Origin: JAICYJ01 sp035695105
GTDB lineage: Bacteria; Actinomycetota; Thermoleophilia; Gaiellales; JAICJC01
DNA length: 64,000 bases
Reading direction: 5' to 3'
Assembly: GCA_035695105.1 (NCBI GenBank)
Contig: DASSEV010000043.1
Location: 1-64,000, forward strand
Below the pieces are notes generated by a model. It saw only the letters and a program-made list of their open reading frames with translations. It ran no database searches and was not told where the DNA came from. Below, in pieces: positions 1 through 8,185 of this stretch. How positions within the stretch are numbered: position 1 is the first letter of the stretch; every line of letters begins with the position of its first letter. The position numbers were made by a program, and so were the translations under genes.

Positions 1-1092
1 GGCCACGTTCTTCGCCGCGTTGAACTTGATCTGCCAGGCCCAGTGCAGGTAGTTCCCGCGAGCCAGGTCGCCGATCGCCGGGTTCGTCCGGGCGTCGTCC
101 GTGGCCAGATCCATCGCGTGCGCGACCGAGAACACGAAGCACCGGGATGCGTTCGTGTCCATGACCGCCTCTCCGACGGCGTCCTGGATGGTCGGGTAGT
201 CCGCGACCCGCATCCCCACGTCCTTGTGCTTCTTGACCGTGGTGTGGCGGATGGCGATGTCGATCGCGCCGAGCGCGATGCCGTTCCAGCAGCCTGACGA
301 GCCCACCAGGAAGTAGGGGTCGACGGCCTCGTCGTTCGAGTTCGCGCCGTCGCCGATCGGGCCGACCAGCTGGTTCTCGGGAACGAACTTCCAGTCGAGC
401 AGCAGGGTTCCGGACTGGTTGCCGCGCAGGCCCATCGCATCCCACTCCTGCGGCTTGGCCTCGATCTCGTCCTTGTCGACGACGAACACCGACAGGTTCG
501 AGTAGTCGCCGTTGTAGTCCGGCGAGGTGGTCTGCAGCACGTAGAAGTCGGCGAAGCCGGCCGAGGTCGTCCAGGACGCCTTCTTCAGCACCTCGAAGCC
601 GCCGTCGACCTTACGGGCGCCCGATGCGATCGGGTACCAGAAGTGCGACCCGGTTTCGGGATCGGAATACGAGAGCGTGCCGATCAGGCCCTCGCGCACC
701 TTCTTCAGGTATTTCTCGATGATGTGGTCGGTCGCGCGGAGGCGCAGCGCCTCCACGGCGCCGATGTGCATCACGTAACACATCGCGCACGATGCGTCGC
801 CGTAGCGGGCGATCGTCTCGGTCACCGCGGCGTACATCACGTGGTTCTGCCCGAGGCCGCCCCATTCCTTCGGGAGCAGCAGACCGAGGAACCCGTCGGG
901 CGCAAGCGCCTCCAGGCTCTTGCGCGGGAAGGTCAGCGTGCGGTCGTTCTCAGCCGCCAGCGGCCGGATCGTCTCCTCGCAGATCTCCTTCAGCCGCTCG
1001 AGCAGGCGGAGCTGCTCCTCGGTGAAAAACCAGTCGGGCTGGAACATCGGGTCGAGCCCGGCCATGGCCGACTCAGGAGCGACCGTTGCCAT
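1..1092 (-). CDS. Acyl-CoA dehydrogenase family protein (3' end outside window)
   Basis: The reverse strand reads open from an ATG at 1092 to the left edge (364 codons), so the C-terminus is missing. The translation has the N-terminal all-alpha start of acyl-CoA dehydrogenases (FFTEEQLRLLERLKEI, then LLLPKEWGGLG), the middle beta domain with SYSDPETGS and the FAD/substrate-loop region KKASWTTSAGFADFYVL, and the beginning of the C-terminal helical domain. The catalytic glutamate would lie beyond the edge. An AGGAG-type ribosome site sits just before the ATG. It is divergent from the PucR regulator, so it may belong to the same regulon as the methylamine genes. The family also includes nitroalkane oxidases and flavin N-hydroxylases, so the substrate is unknown. 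Confidence 0.85.
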   Translation of the reverse strand, partial: MATVAPESAMAGLDPMFQPDWFFTEEQLRLLERLKEICEETIRPLAAENDRTLTFPRKSLEALAPDGFLGLLLPKEWGGLGQNHVMYAAVTETIARYGDASCAMCYVMHIGAVEALRLRATDHIIEKYLKKVREGLIGTLSYSDPETGSHFWYPIASGARKVDGGFEVLKKASWTTSAGFADFYVLQTTSPDYNGDYSNLSVFVVDKDEIEAKPQEWDAMGLRGNQSGTLLLDWKFVPENQLVGPIGDGANSNDEAVDPYFLVGSSGCWNGIALGAIDIAIRHTTVKKHKDVGMRVADYPTIQDAVGEAVMDTNASRCFVFSVAHAMDLATDDARTNPAIGDLARGNYLHWAWQIKFNAAKNVA

Positions 1093-1127
1093 TCAGGACT
1101 CCTCTCGTTGGTTCTTCCTGCGGTCGG

Positions 1128-1141
1128 GGTGGAATTTCCCC
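1128..1141. promoter_or_regulatory. Near-palindromic site upstream of acyl-CoA dehydrogenase (candidate operator)
   Basis: GGTGGAATTTCCCC lies 36 bp upstream of the reverse-strand acyl-CoA dehydrogenase start. Its reverse complement matches the site at 3129-3142 upstream of gmaS at most positions (core GAAATTCC). Two copies flanking the PucR-type regulator gene suggest a shared operator. This is inference from two sites only. Confidence 0.35.
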
Positions 1142-1268
1142 GCATATCCTACGCCTCGGCCGCAGGCTCGGCTATGTCAGCGTCGCCATGTCTGGCCGCC
1201 GGGGCGCTCAGCCTGCGACACGGCGCTCCCGGGTGACGCATCCCCACGCGGCCGCAGGAAGGCGGGAG

Positions 1269-1283
1269 ATACGATTCTCGTAT
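1269..1283. promoter_or_regulatory. Palindrome ATACGA-TTC-TCGTAT overlapping the regulator start codon
   Basis: A perfect 6-bp inverted repeat with a 3-bp centre overlaps the ATG of the PucR regulator (the A is at 1282). It could be an autoregulatory operator or a small hairpin hiding the start codon. The AT-rich core stands out from its GC-rich surroundings. Confidence 0.35.
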
Positions 1284-3090
1284 GTCCGTTTCTCACACAC
1301 CGGTGGCGCCTCCGGACACACCCGAGCGGACGGTCGAGAGCCGGTACCTCTACCGGATCATCAACACGGTCAGCTCCACGCTCGACCTCGACCGCGTGCT
1401 CCGCGCCATCGTCGATCTGGTCAGCGAGGCGATCGACTGCCACGCATGCTGGATCTACTTCGTCGACCCCGATGACGGCGGCCTCGTGCTGCGCGCAGTG
1501 TCAGACCCCTACGCCGCGCTGGTCGGCCGGCTCCGCTTCGAGCCGGGCGAGGGCCTCGCGGGATGGGTGGCCGAGCACAACCGGCCGGTCTTCATCCCGG
1601 AGGGCGCACCGGATGATCCGCGGGCCAAGGTCGTGCCCGAGGCCGAGGAGGAGAAGTACGGGTCGCTCTGCGCGGCGCCGCTCCGCACCAAGGCCGGCGA
1701 TGTGATCGGCGTGATCGCGCTGCACGCGGAGGCGCCGCGCGAGTTCACCCGGGCCGACTCGGACTTCCTCGTGTCGGCGGCCACGCTCGTCGCCGGCGCC
1801 GTCGAGAACGCCCGGCTGTACGAGGACACGCGCCGGCGCCTGTCGCTGGTGGAGGGGTTGTCCGACCTCGCTCGGGTGCTCTCGGCTGCGTCCACCCTCG
1901 AGAGCCTGCTGCCGGCGGTGGCACGGCGCGCGCAGCGGCTGCTGGAGGCGTCGTCCTGCGACGTGCTGGTCGCCGATGCCGAGGGCCGCACGCTCTCGCC
2001 CGAAGCCGCGTGGCCGGAGGCGGCGGTTCCCCCGCGGGCGGTCAACGTCCACGAGCTCGGCCTGGAGCTTGCGCTCTCGGCGCGCGGCGGCGGCGAGAAG
2101 TCGAGCCACCGGCTCGCGAGCGCCCTGTGGGGCAGCGACGTGCCCGGCACTGCGCTGGTCGTGCCGATGGTGGCTGCCGAGGAGCTGGTGGGCGTGCTGG
2201 CGCTCCGGTTCCCCGGCGACCACCGCGTCGATGCCGAGCAGCGGGAGCTGGTCGGCTCGATCGCGAACCAGGCGGCCGTCGCCATCAAGAAGGTGCAGCT
2301 GATCGACCGCCTGACCGAGCGAAACGCCATCAAGGACCTGCTGGAGGATCTCTCACACGGCAACGGGTCGGCCGCGGAGCTGGAGGAGCGGGCGAGCACG
2401 CTCGGATGCGATCTCGCGCTCCCGCACGTGGTGCTGCAGGCGGTGCCGCGGCCGGGCCCCGGCGAGGGCAGCTGGGACGCCGTCGCGGACGCGCTCGAGC
2501 AGGCCGTCACGCGCGCGTTCCCGGGCTCGCTGTTCGACCGGCGGGACGCTGCGCTGCGCGGGCTCCTGCGGCTGAACGGCTGCGACGAGGAGGCCGCGGC
2601 CGGGCGGCTGCGCGAGATCCACGCACGGCTGACGGCCACGCATCCGCTCGCCATCGGCCTGTCCAACCGCTGTGAGGGAGCCGACGCGTATCCGAACGGG
2701 TTCATCGAGGCGGAGCACGCCGTGGTGGCCGCGTCGGTCGTCAGCAGCGAGCCCGGCGTGACGAACTTCGACGATCTCGGCGCCTACAAGTACCTGCTCA
2801 AGGTGTCCCAGGACGGCCGGGTGCGCGACCGCCGCGGTGAGGCGCTGCAGCGGCTCGCCGCCTACGACCAGCGCCACCGGTCGCAGCTGCTGCTTACGCT
2901 CGAGGAGTACCTCCGCCGCCGCGGCAACATCGCCGCGGCCGCCCAGACGCTGTACGTGCACCCGAACACGCTGCGCCAGCGGCTGCGCCGCATCCAGGAC
3001 CTGACCGGGCTCGACGTGGCCCGCGAGGACTGGCTGATGATCGAGATCGAGCTGAAGCTGCTGCGGCTCGATCAGGCGCTCGGCAGATAA
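1282..3090 (+). CDS. GAF-domain PucR/CdaR-type transcriptional regulator
   Basis: A 602-residue cytosolic regulator. Residues of about 24-180 and 190-340 look like two GAF domains (each begins with a helical stretch such as RIINTVSSTLDLDRVLRAIV). A CdaR/PucR-like middle region follows (about 350-490). The C-terminus (about 535-590) is the PucR helix-turn-helix, seen as GNIAAAAQTLYVHPNTLRQRLRRI. The family usually senses a small molecule and activates nearby catabolic genes. Its place between a divergent dehydrogenase and the gmaS-mgs-mgd cluster makes it the likely pathway regulator. A GGGAG site precedes the ATG at a rather long spacing, and a palindrome covers the start. The ligand is unknown. 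Confidence 0.85.
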   Translation: MSVSHTPVAPPDTPERTVESRYLYRIINTVSSTLDLDRVLRAIVDLVSEAIDCHACWIYFVDPDDGGLVLRAVSDPYAALVGRLRFEPGEGLAGWVAEHNRPVFIPEGAPDDPRAKVVPEAEEEKYGSLCAAPLRTKAGDVIGVIALHAEAPREFTRADSDFLVSAATLVAGAVENARLYEDTRRRLSLVEGLSDLARVLSAASTLESLLPAVARRAQRLLEASSCDVLVADAEGRTLSPEAAWPEAAVPPRAVNVHELGLELALSARGGGEKSSHRLASALWGSDVPGTALVVPMVAAEELVGVLALRFPGDHRVDAEQRELVGSIANQAAVAIKKVQLIDRLTERNAIKDLLEDLSHGNGSAAELEERASTLGCDLALPHVVLQAVPRPGPGEGSWDAVADALEQAVTRAFPGSLFDRRDAALRGLLRLNGCDEEAAAGRLREIHARLTATHPLAIGLSNRCEGADAYPNGFIEAEHAVVAASVVSSEPGVTNFDDLGAYKYLLKVSQDGRVRDRRGEALQRLAAYDQRHRSQLLLTLEEYLRRRGNIAAAAQTLYVHPNTLRQRLRRIQDLTGLDVAREDWLMIEIELKLLRLDQALGR

Positions 3091-3128
3091 CGGCCGCATC
3101 ACATTCGCATCACGGCGGCGTCACGGCA

Positions 3129-3142
3129 GGCGAAATTCCGCC
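3129..3142. promoter_or_regulatory. Near-palindromic site upstream of gmaS (candidate operator)
   Basis: GGCGAAATTCCGCC, symmetric at all but the central positions, lies 68 bp upstream of the gmaS start and resembles the site upstream of the divergent acyl-CoA dehydrogenase. Downstream are a GGAGGC/GCCTCC pair (3144-3163) and the palindrome TTTCGCGCGAAA (3177-3188), so this short leader is dense in symmetric sequence, as expected for a regulated promoter. Confidence 0.35.
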
Positions 3143-3209
3143 GGAGGCCTAGTAATTGCCTCCCGAGTTTGCGACATTTCGCGCGAAAGCGACGCGAAGG
3201 AGACCGGGA

Positions 3210-4586
3210 ATGGCCACAGTCAGCGCACGCCCACTCGCCGACACGATCCGGGCGAAGGCGGAACAGGACGGGATCAAGTTCTTCTTCGCCCAGTTCGTGG
3301 ACATGAATGCGAAGCCGTCCGCGAAGCTGGTGCCGATCGAGAACTGGGAGGGCCTGGTCAACGAGGGCGCGGGCTTCGCCGGCTTCGCCGCCGGCCCGAT
3401 CGGCCAGACGCCCGCGTCGCCCGACATGATGGCGATCCCCGACCTGGCCAGCTACACGCCGGTGCCGTTCAAGCCGGGGCTGGCTCGCTTCGCATGCGAC
3501 ATCACGGTCGAGGGCGAGGAGTGGCCCTACTGCCCGCGCACCATCCTGCGGCGCCAGCTGGAGCGCGCGAAGAAGCTCGGCTACACGTTCAAGGTCGGCA
3601 TGGAGCTCGAGTTCTTCCTGCTGCGCGAGACGGAGGACGGCGGCATCGAGCTGGCCGACCCGCTCGACCGGCTCGACCAGCCCTGCTACGACATGAAGGG
3701 CCTGACCCGGCACTACGACTTTCTCAGCCAGCTCTCCACCTACGTCAACCAGCTGGGCTGGGGCAGCTACGCGAACGACCACGAGGATGCGAACGGGCAG
3801 TTCGAGTCGAACTTCGAGTTCGCCGACGCGCTGACGACCGCCGACCGCGCCATCTTCTTCCGCTACATGGTGCACGCGATGGCCCAGGCGGAGGGGATGC
3901 TGGCCACGTTCATGCCCAAGCCGTTCGGCCACCTGACCGGCAACGGCGGCCACTTCCACATGTCGCTGTGGGACGAGAGCGGCACCACCGACCTGTTCAA
4001 GGACGACGACGATCCCAACGGGCTCGGCCTGTCCAAGCTCGGGTACCAGTTCACGGCCGGCCTGAAGAAGCACGCCAAGGCCTACATCGCGGTCACCGCG
4101 CCGACCGTCAACTCGTACAAGCGTCTGACCACCACCGCGGGGACGCCGACCTCCGGCGCGACGTGGTCGCCGATCTTCATCTCGCACGGTGCGAACAACC
4201 GGACCCAGATGCTGCGCCTGCCCGGCGGACATGTGGAGGACCGGACGGTGGACGGCTCGTGCAACCCGTACCTGGCGATGGCGGTGATCCTCGCGGCCGG
4301 GCTGGACGGGATCGAGAACGAGCTGGAAGCCGGCCCCCACAACGACGACAACCTCTACGAGCTGTCCGAGAAGGAGCTCAAGCGGCGGAAGATCGAGCTG
4401 CTGCCGGCCAACCTGCTCGACGCCACCCGGCACCTCGAGAAGGACAAGGTGATCCGCGAGGCGCTCGGCAACACCGGCACCGAGGACTACGTCGACTACT
4501 ACGTGAAGACGAAGCAGGAGGAGTGGAAGGCCTACCACGAGCAGGTCACTCAGTGGGAGGTCAACCGCTACCTGACGCTGTTCTAG
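3210..4586 (+). CDS. gmaS: Gamma-glutamylmethylamide synthetase (glutamine synthetase-like)
   Basis: A 458-residue glutamine synthetase fold: an N-terminal beta-grasp part (about 10-100), then the catalytic domain with GMELEFF (about 130), NGGHFHMS (about 245) and the arginine/glutamate segment RLPGGHVEDRTVDGS (about 335-347). GmaS joins methylamine to glutamate using ATP, the first step of the N-methylglutamate route. Sequence alone does not fully separate GmaS from glutamine synthetase, but the neighbours (N-methylglutamate synthase and dehydrogenase genes) decide the call. The ATG at 3210 has a strong AAGGAG site; an in-frame upstream start at 3156 lacks one. A hairpin follows the stop. 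Confidence 0.85.
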   Translation: MATVSARPLADTIRAKAEQDGIKFFFAQFVDMNAKPSAKLVPIENWEGLVNEGAGFAGFAAGPIGQTPASPDMMAIPDLASYTPVPFKPGLARFACDITVEGEEWPYCPRTILRRQLERAKKLGYTFKVGMELEFFLLRETEDGGIELADPLDRLDQPCYDMKGLTRHYDFLSQLSTYVNQLGWGSYANDHEDANGQFESNFEFADALTTADRAIFFRYMVHAMAQAEGMLATFMPKPFGHLTGNGGHFHMSLWDESGTTDLFKDDDDPNGLGLSKLGYQFTAGLKKHAKAYIAVTAPTVNSYKRLTTTAGTPTSGATWSPIFISHGANNRTQMLRLPGGHVEDRTVDGSCNPYLAMAVILAAGLDGIENELEAGPHNDDNLYELSEKELKRRKIELLPANLLDATRHLEKDKVIREALGNTGTEDYVDYYVKTKQEEWKAYHEQVTQWEVNRYLTLF

Positions 4587-4596
4587 GTCGCTTCCA

Positions 4597-4753
4597 GGGT
4601 CTGGCCTCCGGCCTGACCCCTGTGTGCGGATGGTGCGTGGGGCCACGCTTCCAGCGTGGCCCCACTCCTTCTGACAGTCAGTCGAAACGGTGCCTGGTCG
4701 AAGCCAGGACACCGGCAGTTTCCGACAGCGGGGTCAGGCCGGAGGCCTGACCC
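4597..4753. repeat. Inverted-repeat-bounded structured element between gmaS and mgsA
   Basis: A 24-bp inverted repeat with one mismatch bounds about 157 bp (4597-4620 against 4730-4753). The right copy is itself a hairpin (GGGGTCAGGC/GCCTGACCCC). Inside are a 13-bp perfect hairpin (4637-4665) and a smaller one around CCTGG/CCAGG (4693-4708). It could be a MITE-like insertion or a structured intercistronic RNA controlling mgsA relative to gmaS. I see no open reading frame in it. Confidence 0.55.
4637..4665 (+). terminator. Strong hairpin downstream of gmaS
   Basis: Perfect 13-bp arms GTGGGGCCACGCT and AGCGTGGCCCCAC with a 3-base TCC loop, 51 bases past the gmaS stop. There is no clear T-tract, so it may act as an attenuator or an RNA stabiliser rather than a complete terminator. 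Confidence 0.5.
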
Positions 4754-4870
4754 CAGTGCATTTCCCCACATACCGCCCGCGGGAATTGCATCCCCGCTGG
4801 CACTGCCCATCACGGGCGCGGATCCCTAGGATGGAGCCTCCACTGCTGTCGTCTGGAAAGGACTGGTCGC

Positions 4871-5770
4871 GTGTGCGGGTTGTGTGGATTCCTCTACAAG
4901 GATCCGAGCCGGTACGGGCCCATCGGACGGGCGATGTTCGACATGCTCACCCCGCTCGACCGGCGGGGCACCGATTCCACCGGCGCCGCCCTCTACGGAA
5001 CGCCCCACGACGACTCCTATGTCGTGCGGGTGCGAATGGAGGCGAACGGCGATACGCCGCAACGGGTGCACGACGCGCTGGCTTCGGCCGGCGCCGTTGT
5101 CGACCAGTCACATACCGGCGGCAACCTCCGGGCACGCGTCGAGTACGACGGTGACCTCGGCGAGCTGACCGACACCGTCGAGCGCGTGCCCGACACGGAG
5201 GTGTTCTCGATCGGCCGGTCGATGGAGATCGTCAAGGACGTTGGCGACGCCGGCAACGTCGAGGAGAACGCCCCCTACCGCGACTTCGAGGGCAGCCACG
5301 CCATCGGCCACACGCGGATGGCGACCGAGTCGGTCGTCGACGTCGCCCACAGCCACCCCTTCTGGGCGCGGCCGTTCCCCGACATCTCGGTCGTCCACAA
5401 CGGCCACATCACGAACTACCACAAGCTGCGCAGGCGCCTGGCGGAGAAGGGGCACCGGTTCGCCACGGGAAACGACTCCGAGGCGATCGCCGTCTACATC
5501 GCCGACAAGCTGGAGGAGGGCCATTCGCTCGAGGACGCCCTGCGCTCGTCCGTCGGCGACCTCGACGGCACATTCGCCTACCTGATCTCGACGCCCGAGG
5601 GCATCGGCGTGGCGCGCGACCGCTTCGCGCTGAAGCCGCTGATCTTCGCCGAGAACGACGAGAAGGTGCTGATTGCATCCGAGGAGATCGCCCTGCGGCG
5701 CGTCGACGGCTCCGATGAGCTGCGGCCGCGCGAGCTGGGCGCGGGGGAGGTGCGCTGGTGGCTACGTTGA
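4871..5770 (+). CDS. mgsA: N-methylglutamate synthase subunit A (class II glutamine amidotransferase)
   Basis: A 299-residue class II amidotransferase starting Met-Cys-Gly-Leu-Cys-Gly, so Cys2 becomes the N-terminal nucleophile. RRGTDSTGAALYG (about 32-44) is the family glutamine-site loop, and FSIGRSMEIVKDVGD, HTRMATES and VVHNGHITNY are also typical. MgsA resembles the amidotransferase domain of glutamate synthase. With MgsB and MgsC it converts gamma-glutamylmethylamide and 2-oxoglutarate to N-methylglutamate and glutamate. The GTG start has a GGAAAGGA site. The gene overlaps mgsB by 13 bp, which implies translational coupling. Confidence 0.85.
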   Translation: MCGLCGFLYKDPSRYGPIGRAMFDMLTPLDRRGTDSTGAALYGTPHDDSYVVRVRMEANGDTPQRVHDALASAGAVVDQSHTGGNLRARVEYDGDLGELTDTVERVPDTEVFSIGRSMEIVKDVGDAGNVEENAPYRDFEGSHAIGHTRMATESVVDVAHSHPFWARPFPDISVVHNGHITNYHKLRRRLAEKGHRFATGNDSEAIAVYIADKLEEGHSLEDALRSSVGDLDGTFAYLISTPEGIGVARDRFALKPLIFAENDEKVLIASEEIALRRVDGSDELRPRELGAGEVRWWLR

Positions 5771-6462
5771 TGAGCGAGATCGACTGCTCGCAGCACACGA
5801 CGCGGGAGATCAACCAGGCGATCAAGCGGGCCGCCGCCGACGGGGTGCCGGAGGTGCGCCTGACCAACCCGGCCGCGCGGCACTGCCTCGCCGTGGCGGT
5901 CATGTCGCCGGTGCGGGTGGTGTTCGACGGCCCGGTCGGCTGGTACTGCGGGGGAATGTGCGACGGCGCGGACATCGTCGTCAACGGCAACTGCGGCTGG
6001 AGCCTCGGCGAGAACCTGATGTCCGGATCCGTCACCGTGCACGGCAACGGCGGCAGCTCCGCGGGCGCCACCATCCGCGGCGGCCGGGTGTTCGTCGAGG
6101 GCGACACCGGCGCGCGCACCGGCATCGCGATGAAGGGCGGCACGCTCGTGGTCGGCGGATCCGTCGGCTACATGTCCGGCTTCATGATGCAGCGCGGCAC
6201 GATGATCGTCTGCGGCGACGCGGGCGACGGTGTCGGCGACTCGATGTACGAGGGCACGGTGTTCGTCGGCGGGTCGGTGCACTCGCTGGGCGCAGATTGC
6301 GTCGAGGCGGAGGTGACCGGCGAGGACCGGGCGCTGCTCGAGCGCGAGCTCTCGTCCAACGGCATCGACGCCGGCGGGTTCGACTGGAAGAAGCTGGTCT
6401 CGGGGCGCAAGCTCTGGAACTTCTCCAAGCATGAGTACGACCACTGGAGGGCGGCGCTATGA
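5758..6462 (+). CDS. mgsB: N-methylglutamate synthase subunit B (GXGXG-domain)
   Basis: A 234-residue protein built from repeated glycine-rich turns (GWYCGGMCDGADIVVNGNCG, GDTGARTGIAMKGG, GDAGDGVGDSMYEG). This is the right-handed beta-helix found at the C-terminus of glutamate synthase and in GlxC. In MgsABC it is the structural link between the amidotransferase and FMN subunits. The GTG at 5758 is preferred because GGGGAGG lies 8 bases upstream; an ATG at 5770 is the alternative. The end overlaps mgsC by 4 bp. Confidence 0.85.
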   Translation: MATLMSEIDCSQHTTREINQAIKRAAADGVPEVRLTNPAARHCLAVAVMSPVRVVFDGPVGWYCGGMCDGADIVVNGNCGWSLGENLMSGSVTVHGNGGSSAGATIRGGRVFVEGDTGARTGIAMKGGTLVVGGSVGYMSGFMMQRGTMIVCGDAGDGVGDSMYEGTVFVGGSVHSLGADCVEAEVTGEDRALLERELSSNGIDAGGFDWKKLVSGRKLWNFSKHEYDHWRAAL

Positions 6463-7877
6463 GCGAGTTCATCCCGCGCGGGCACGACGGGCACGTCCAC
6501 CAGAAGCTCTGGGTCTGGTCGCCTGAGACGATCGACGATATCCAGACCAAGGCCGAGCTCGGCCGCTACACCAACCGCGGCCTCGGCACCACCCGCCGCA
6601 CCCCGCACTTCCAGGACCTCACCTTCGTTCCGTGCACGCTCTCGCGCGTGCCGCTCGAGGGCTACCGCGAGACCTGCAACACCTCGATCGAGATCGGCGC
6701 CCGTCACGGCGCCAAGCCGATCCGGCTGGCCACGCCGATCACGATCGCAGGCATGAGCTACGGCGCGCTCTCGCGCAACGCCAAGCAGGCGCTGGGCATG
6801 GCCGCCACCCGCGTCGGCATCTCGACCACCACCGGCGACGGCGGCATGCTCGACCTGGAGCGCGAGGCCTCCGACCAGCTCGTCTACCAGGTGCTGCCCA
6901 GCCGCTACGGCTTCAACCCGCACCACCTGCGCATGGCCAATGCCGCCGAGATCGTCATCGGCCAGGGTGCGAAGCCCGGCACCGGCGGCGTCCTGCTCGG
7001 CGCGAAGGTGTCGGAGATCATCGCCGAGGCGCGCACGCTGCCCCCCGGCGTCGACCAGCGCTCGCCCTGCAGGCACCCCGACTTCGTCGGCCCTGACGAC
7101 CTGCAGATCAAGATCGAGGAGCTGCGCGAGGCGACCGACGGGCAGATCCCGATCTACGTCAAGATCGGCGCGTGCCGGGTGCCGGACGACGTCAAGCTGG
7201 CCTGCAAGGCGGGCGCCGACGTGATCGTGATGGACGGCCTCGAGGGCGGCACCGGCGCGTCGCCCGACTCGCTGATGGATCACACAGGCATCCCGACCAT
7301 GGCGGCGCTCGTCGAGGCGGTGGCCGCGCTGCGCGAGATGCGGCTGGACGGCGTCGTCAACCTGATCATCTCGGGCGGCATTCGAAACGGCGTCGACGCG
7401 GCCAAGTGCCTCGCGCTCGGCGCCGACGCCGTGTCGATCGGCACCGCGGCGATGATCGCGCTCAACTGCAACCGGCCGATCTACGTGGAGGACTACGAGC
7501 GGATGGGCACCGAGCCCGGCGCCTGCCACCACTGCCACACCGGCCTCTGTCCGGTCGGGATCACGACGCAGGACGAGGAGCTGATCGCGCGGCTGCCCGC
7601 CGACGAGGCCGCCGACCGGGTGGCCGGCTTCCTCAACTCGATGACGCAGGAGATGCAGATGTTCGCGCGCGCCTGCGGCAAGAACGACGTGCACGACCTC
7701 GAGCCCGAGGACCTTCGCGCCATGACGATCGAGGCGTCGGCCATCACCGGCATCCCGCTGGTCGGCACGGACTTCGCATTCACCCCCGAGTCGTTCGCCC
7801 AGGCCGTGATGCGGGCGATGGCAGAGGGCGAATCGCACAACGGCCACTCCCAACCAGCAGAGGTGTTCACGAGGTGA
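6459..7877 (+). CDS. mgsC: N-methylglutamate synthase subunit C (FMN-binding glutamate synthase domain)
   Basis: A 472-residue FMN-binding glutamate synthase-type barrel. It shows PITIAGMSYGALSRNAKQAL, TTTGDGGM, the glycine-rich GQGAKPGTGG, KIGACRVPDDV, DGLEGGTGASP, the phosphate-binding ISGGIRNGVDAAK, and a cysteine cluster CHHCHTGLCPVGI (about 355-367) that ligates a 3Fe-4S centre. This is the catalytic part of N-methylglutamate synthase, where ammonia or methylamine transfer to 2-oxoglutarate takes place. Separate A, B and C subunits, rather than one GltB chain, together with gmaS upstream favour MgsC over ordinary glutamate synthase. Confidence 0.87.
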   Translation: MSEFIPRGHDGHVHQKLWVWSPETIDDIQTKAELGRYTNRGLGTTRRTPHFQDLTFVPCTLSRVPLEGYRETCNTSIEIGARHGAKPIRLATPITIAGMSYGALSRNAKQALGMAATRVGISTTTGDGGMLDLEREASDQLVYQVLPSRYGFNPHHLRMANAAEIVIGQGAKPGTGGVLLGAKVSEIIAEARTLPPGVDQRSPCRHPDFVGPDDLQIKIEELREATDGQIPIYVKIGACRVPDDVKLACKAGADVIVMDGLEGGTGASPDSLMDHTGIPTMAALVEAVAALREMRLDGVVNLIISGGIRNGVDAAKCLALGADAVSIGTAAMIALNCNRPIYVEDYERMGTEPGACHHCHTGLCPVGITTQDEELIARLPADEAADRVAGFLNSMTQEMQMFARACGKNDVHDLEPEDLRAMTIEASAITGIPLVGTDFAFTPESFAQAVMRAMAEGESHNGHSQPAEVFTR

Positions 7878-8185
7878 GCTTCATCCTGACCTGCCCGAAC
7901 TGCGGGCCGCGAGCGGTCGACGAGTTCTCCTACGGCGGCGAGGTGACGACTCGCGCCACGAGCTCGCAGGACGACCGCGCGCTGTTCCACTACCTGTACT
8001 TCCGCACCAACACGGCGGGCGACCAGCGCGAGTGGTGGTTTCACTCGTCCGGATGCCGCGAATGGTTCCAGGCGGAGCGGAACACCACCCGCAACGAGGT
8101 GCTCCGCGTCGGCCGTCCCGGCGAGCTGGCCGGGGCCGAGGCCGTCCCGGACGCCGCCGCAGCATCGGAGGCCGCAGGTGGCTGA
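7874..8185 (+). CDS. mgdB: N-methylglutamate dehydrogenase subunit B (sarcosine oxidase delta-like)
   Basis: A 103-residue protein with the zinc-ribbon pattern of sarcosine oxidase delta (CPNCG near the start, then WWFHSSGCREWF). This subunit is structural and holds zinc in the heterotetramer. The family is usually about 90-110 residues. The GTG overlaps the mgsC stop by 4 bp, tying the synthase and dehydrogenase genes into one operon. The Ala-rich tail after residue 85 is poorly conserved in type. Confidence 0.85.
   Translation: MSFILTCPNCGPRAVDEFSYGGEVTTRATSSQDDRALFHYLYFRTNTAGDQREWWFHSSGCREWFQAERNTTRNEVLRVGRPGELAGAEAVPDAAAASEAAGG

Noticed and set aside
4755..4870. Sigma-54-like -24/-12 sequence upstream of mgsA
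   Set aside because: TGGCAC is present at 4798 but the matching TTGC box at the right spacing is not.
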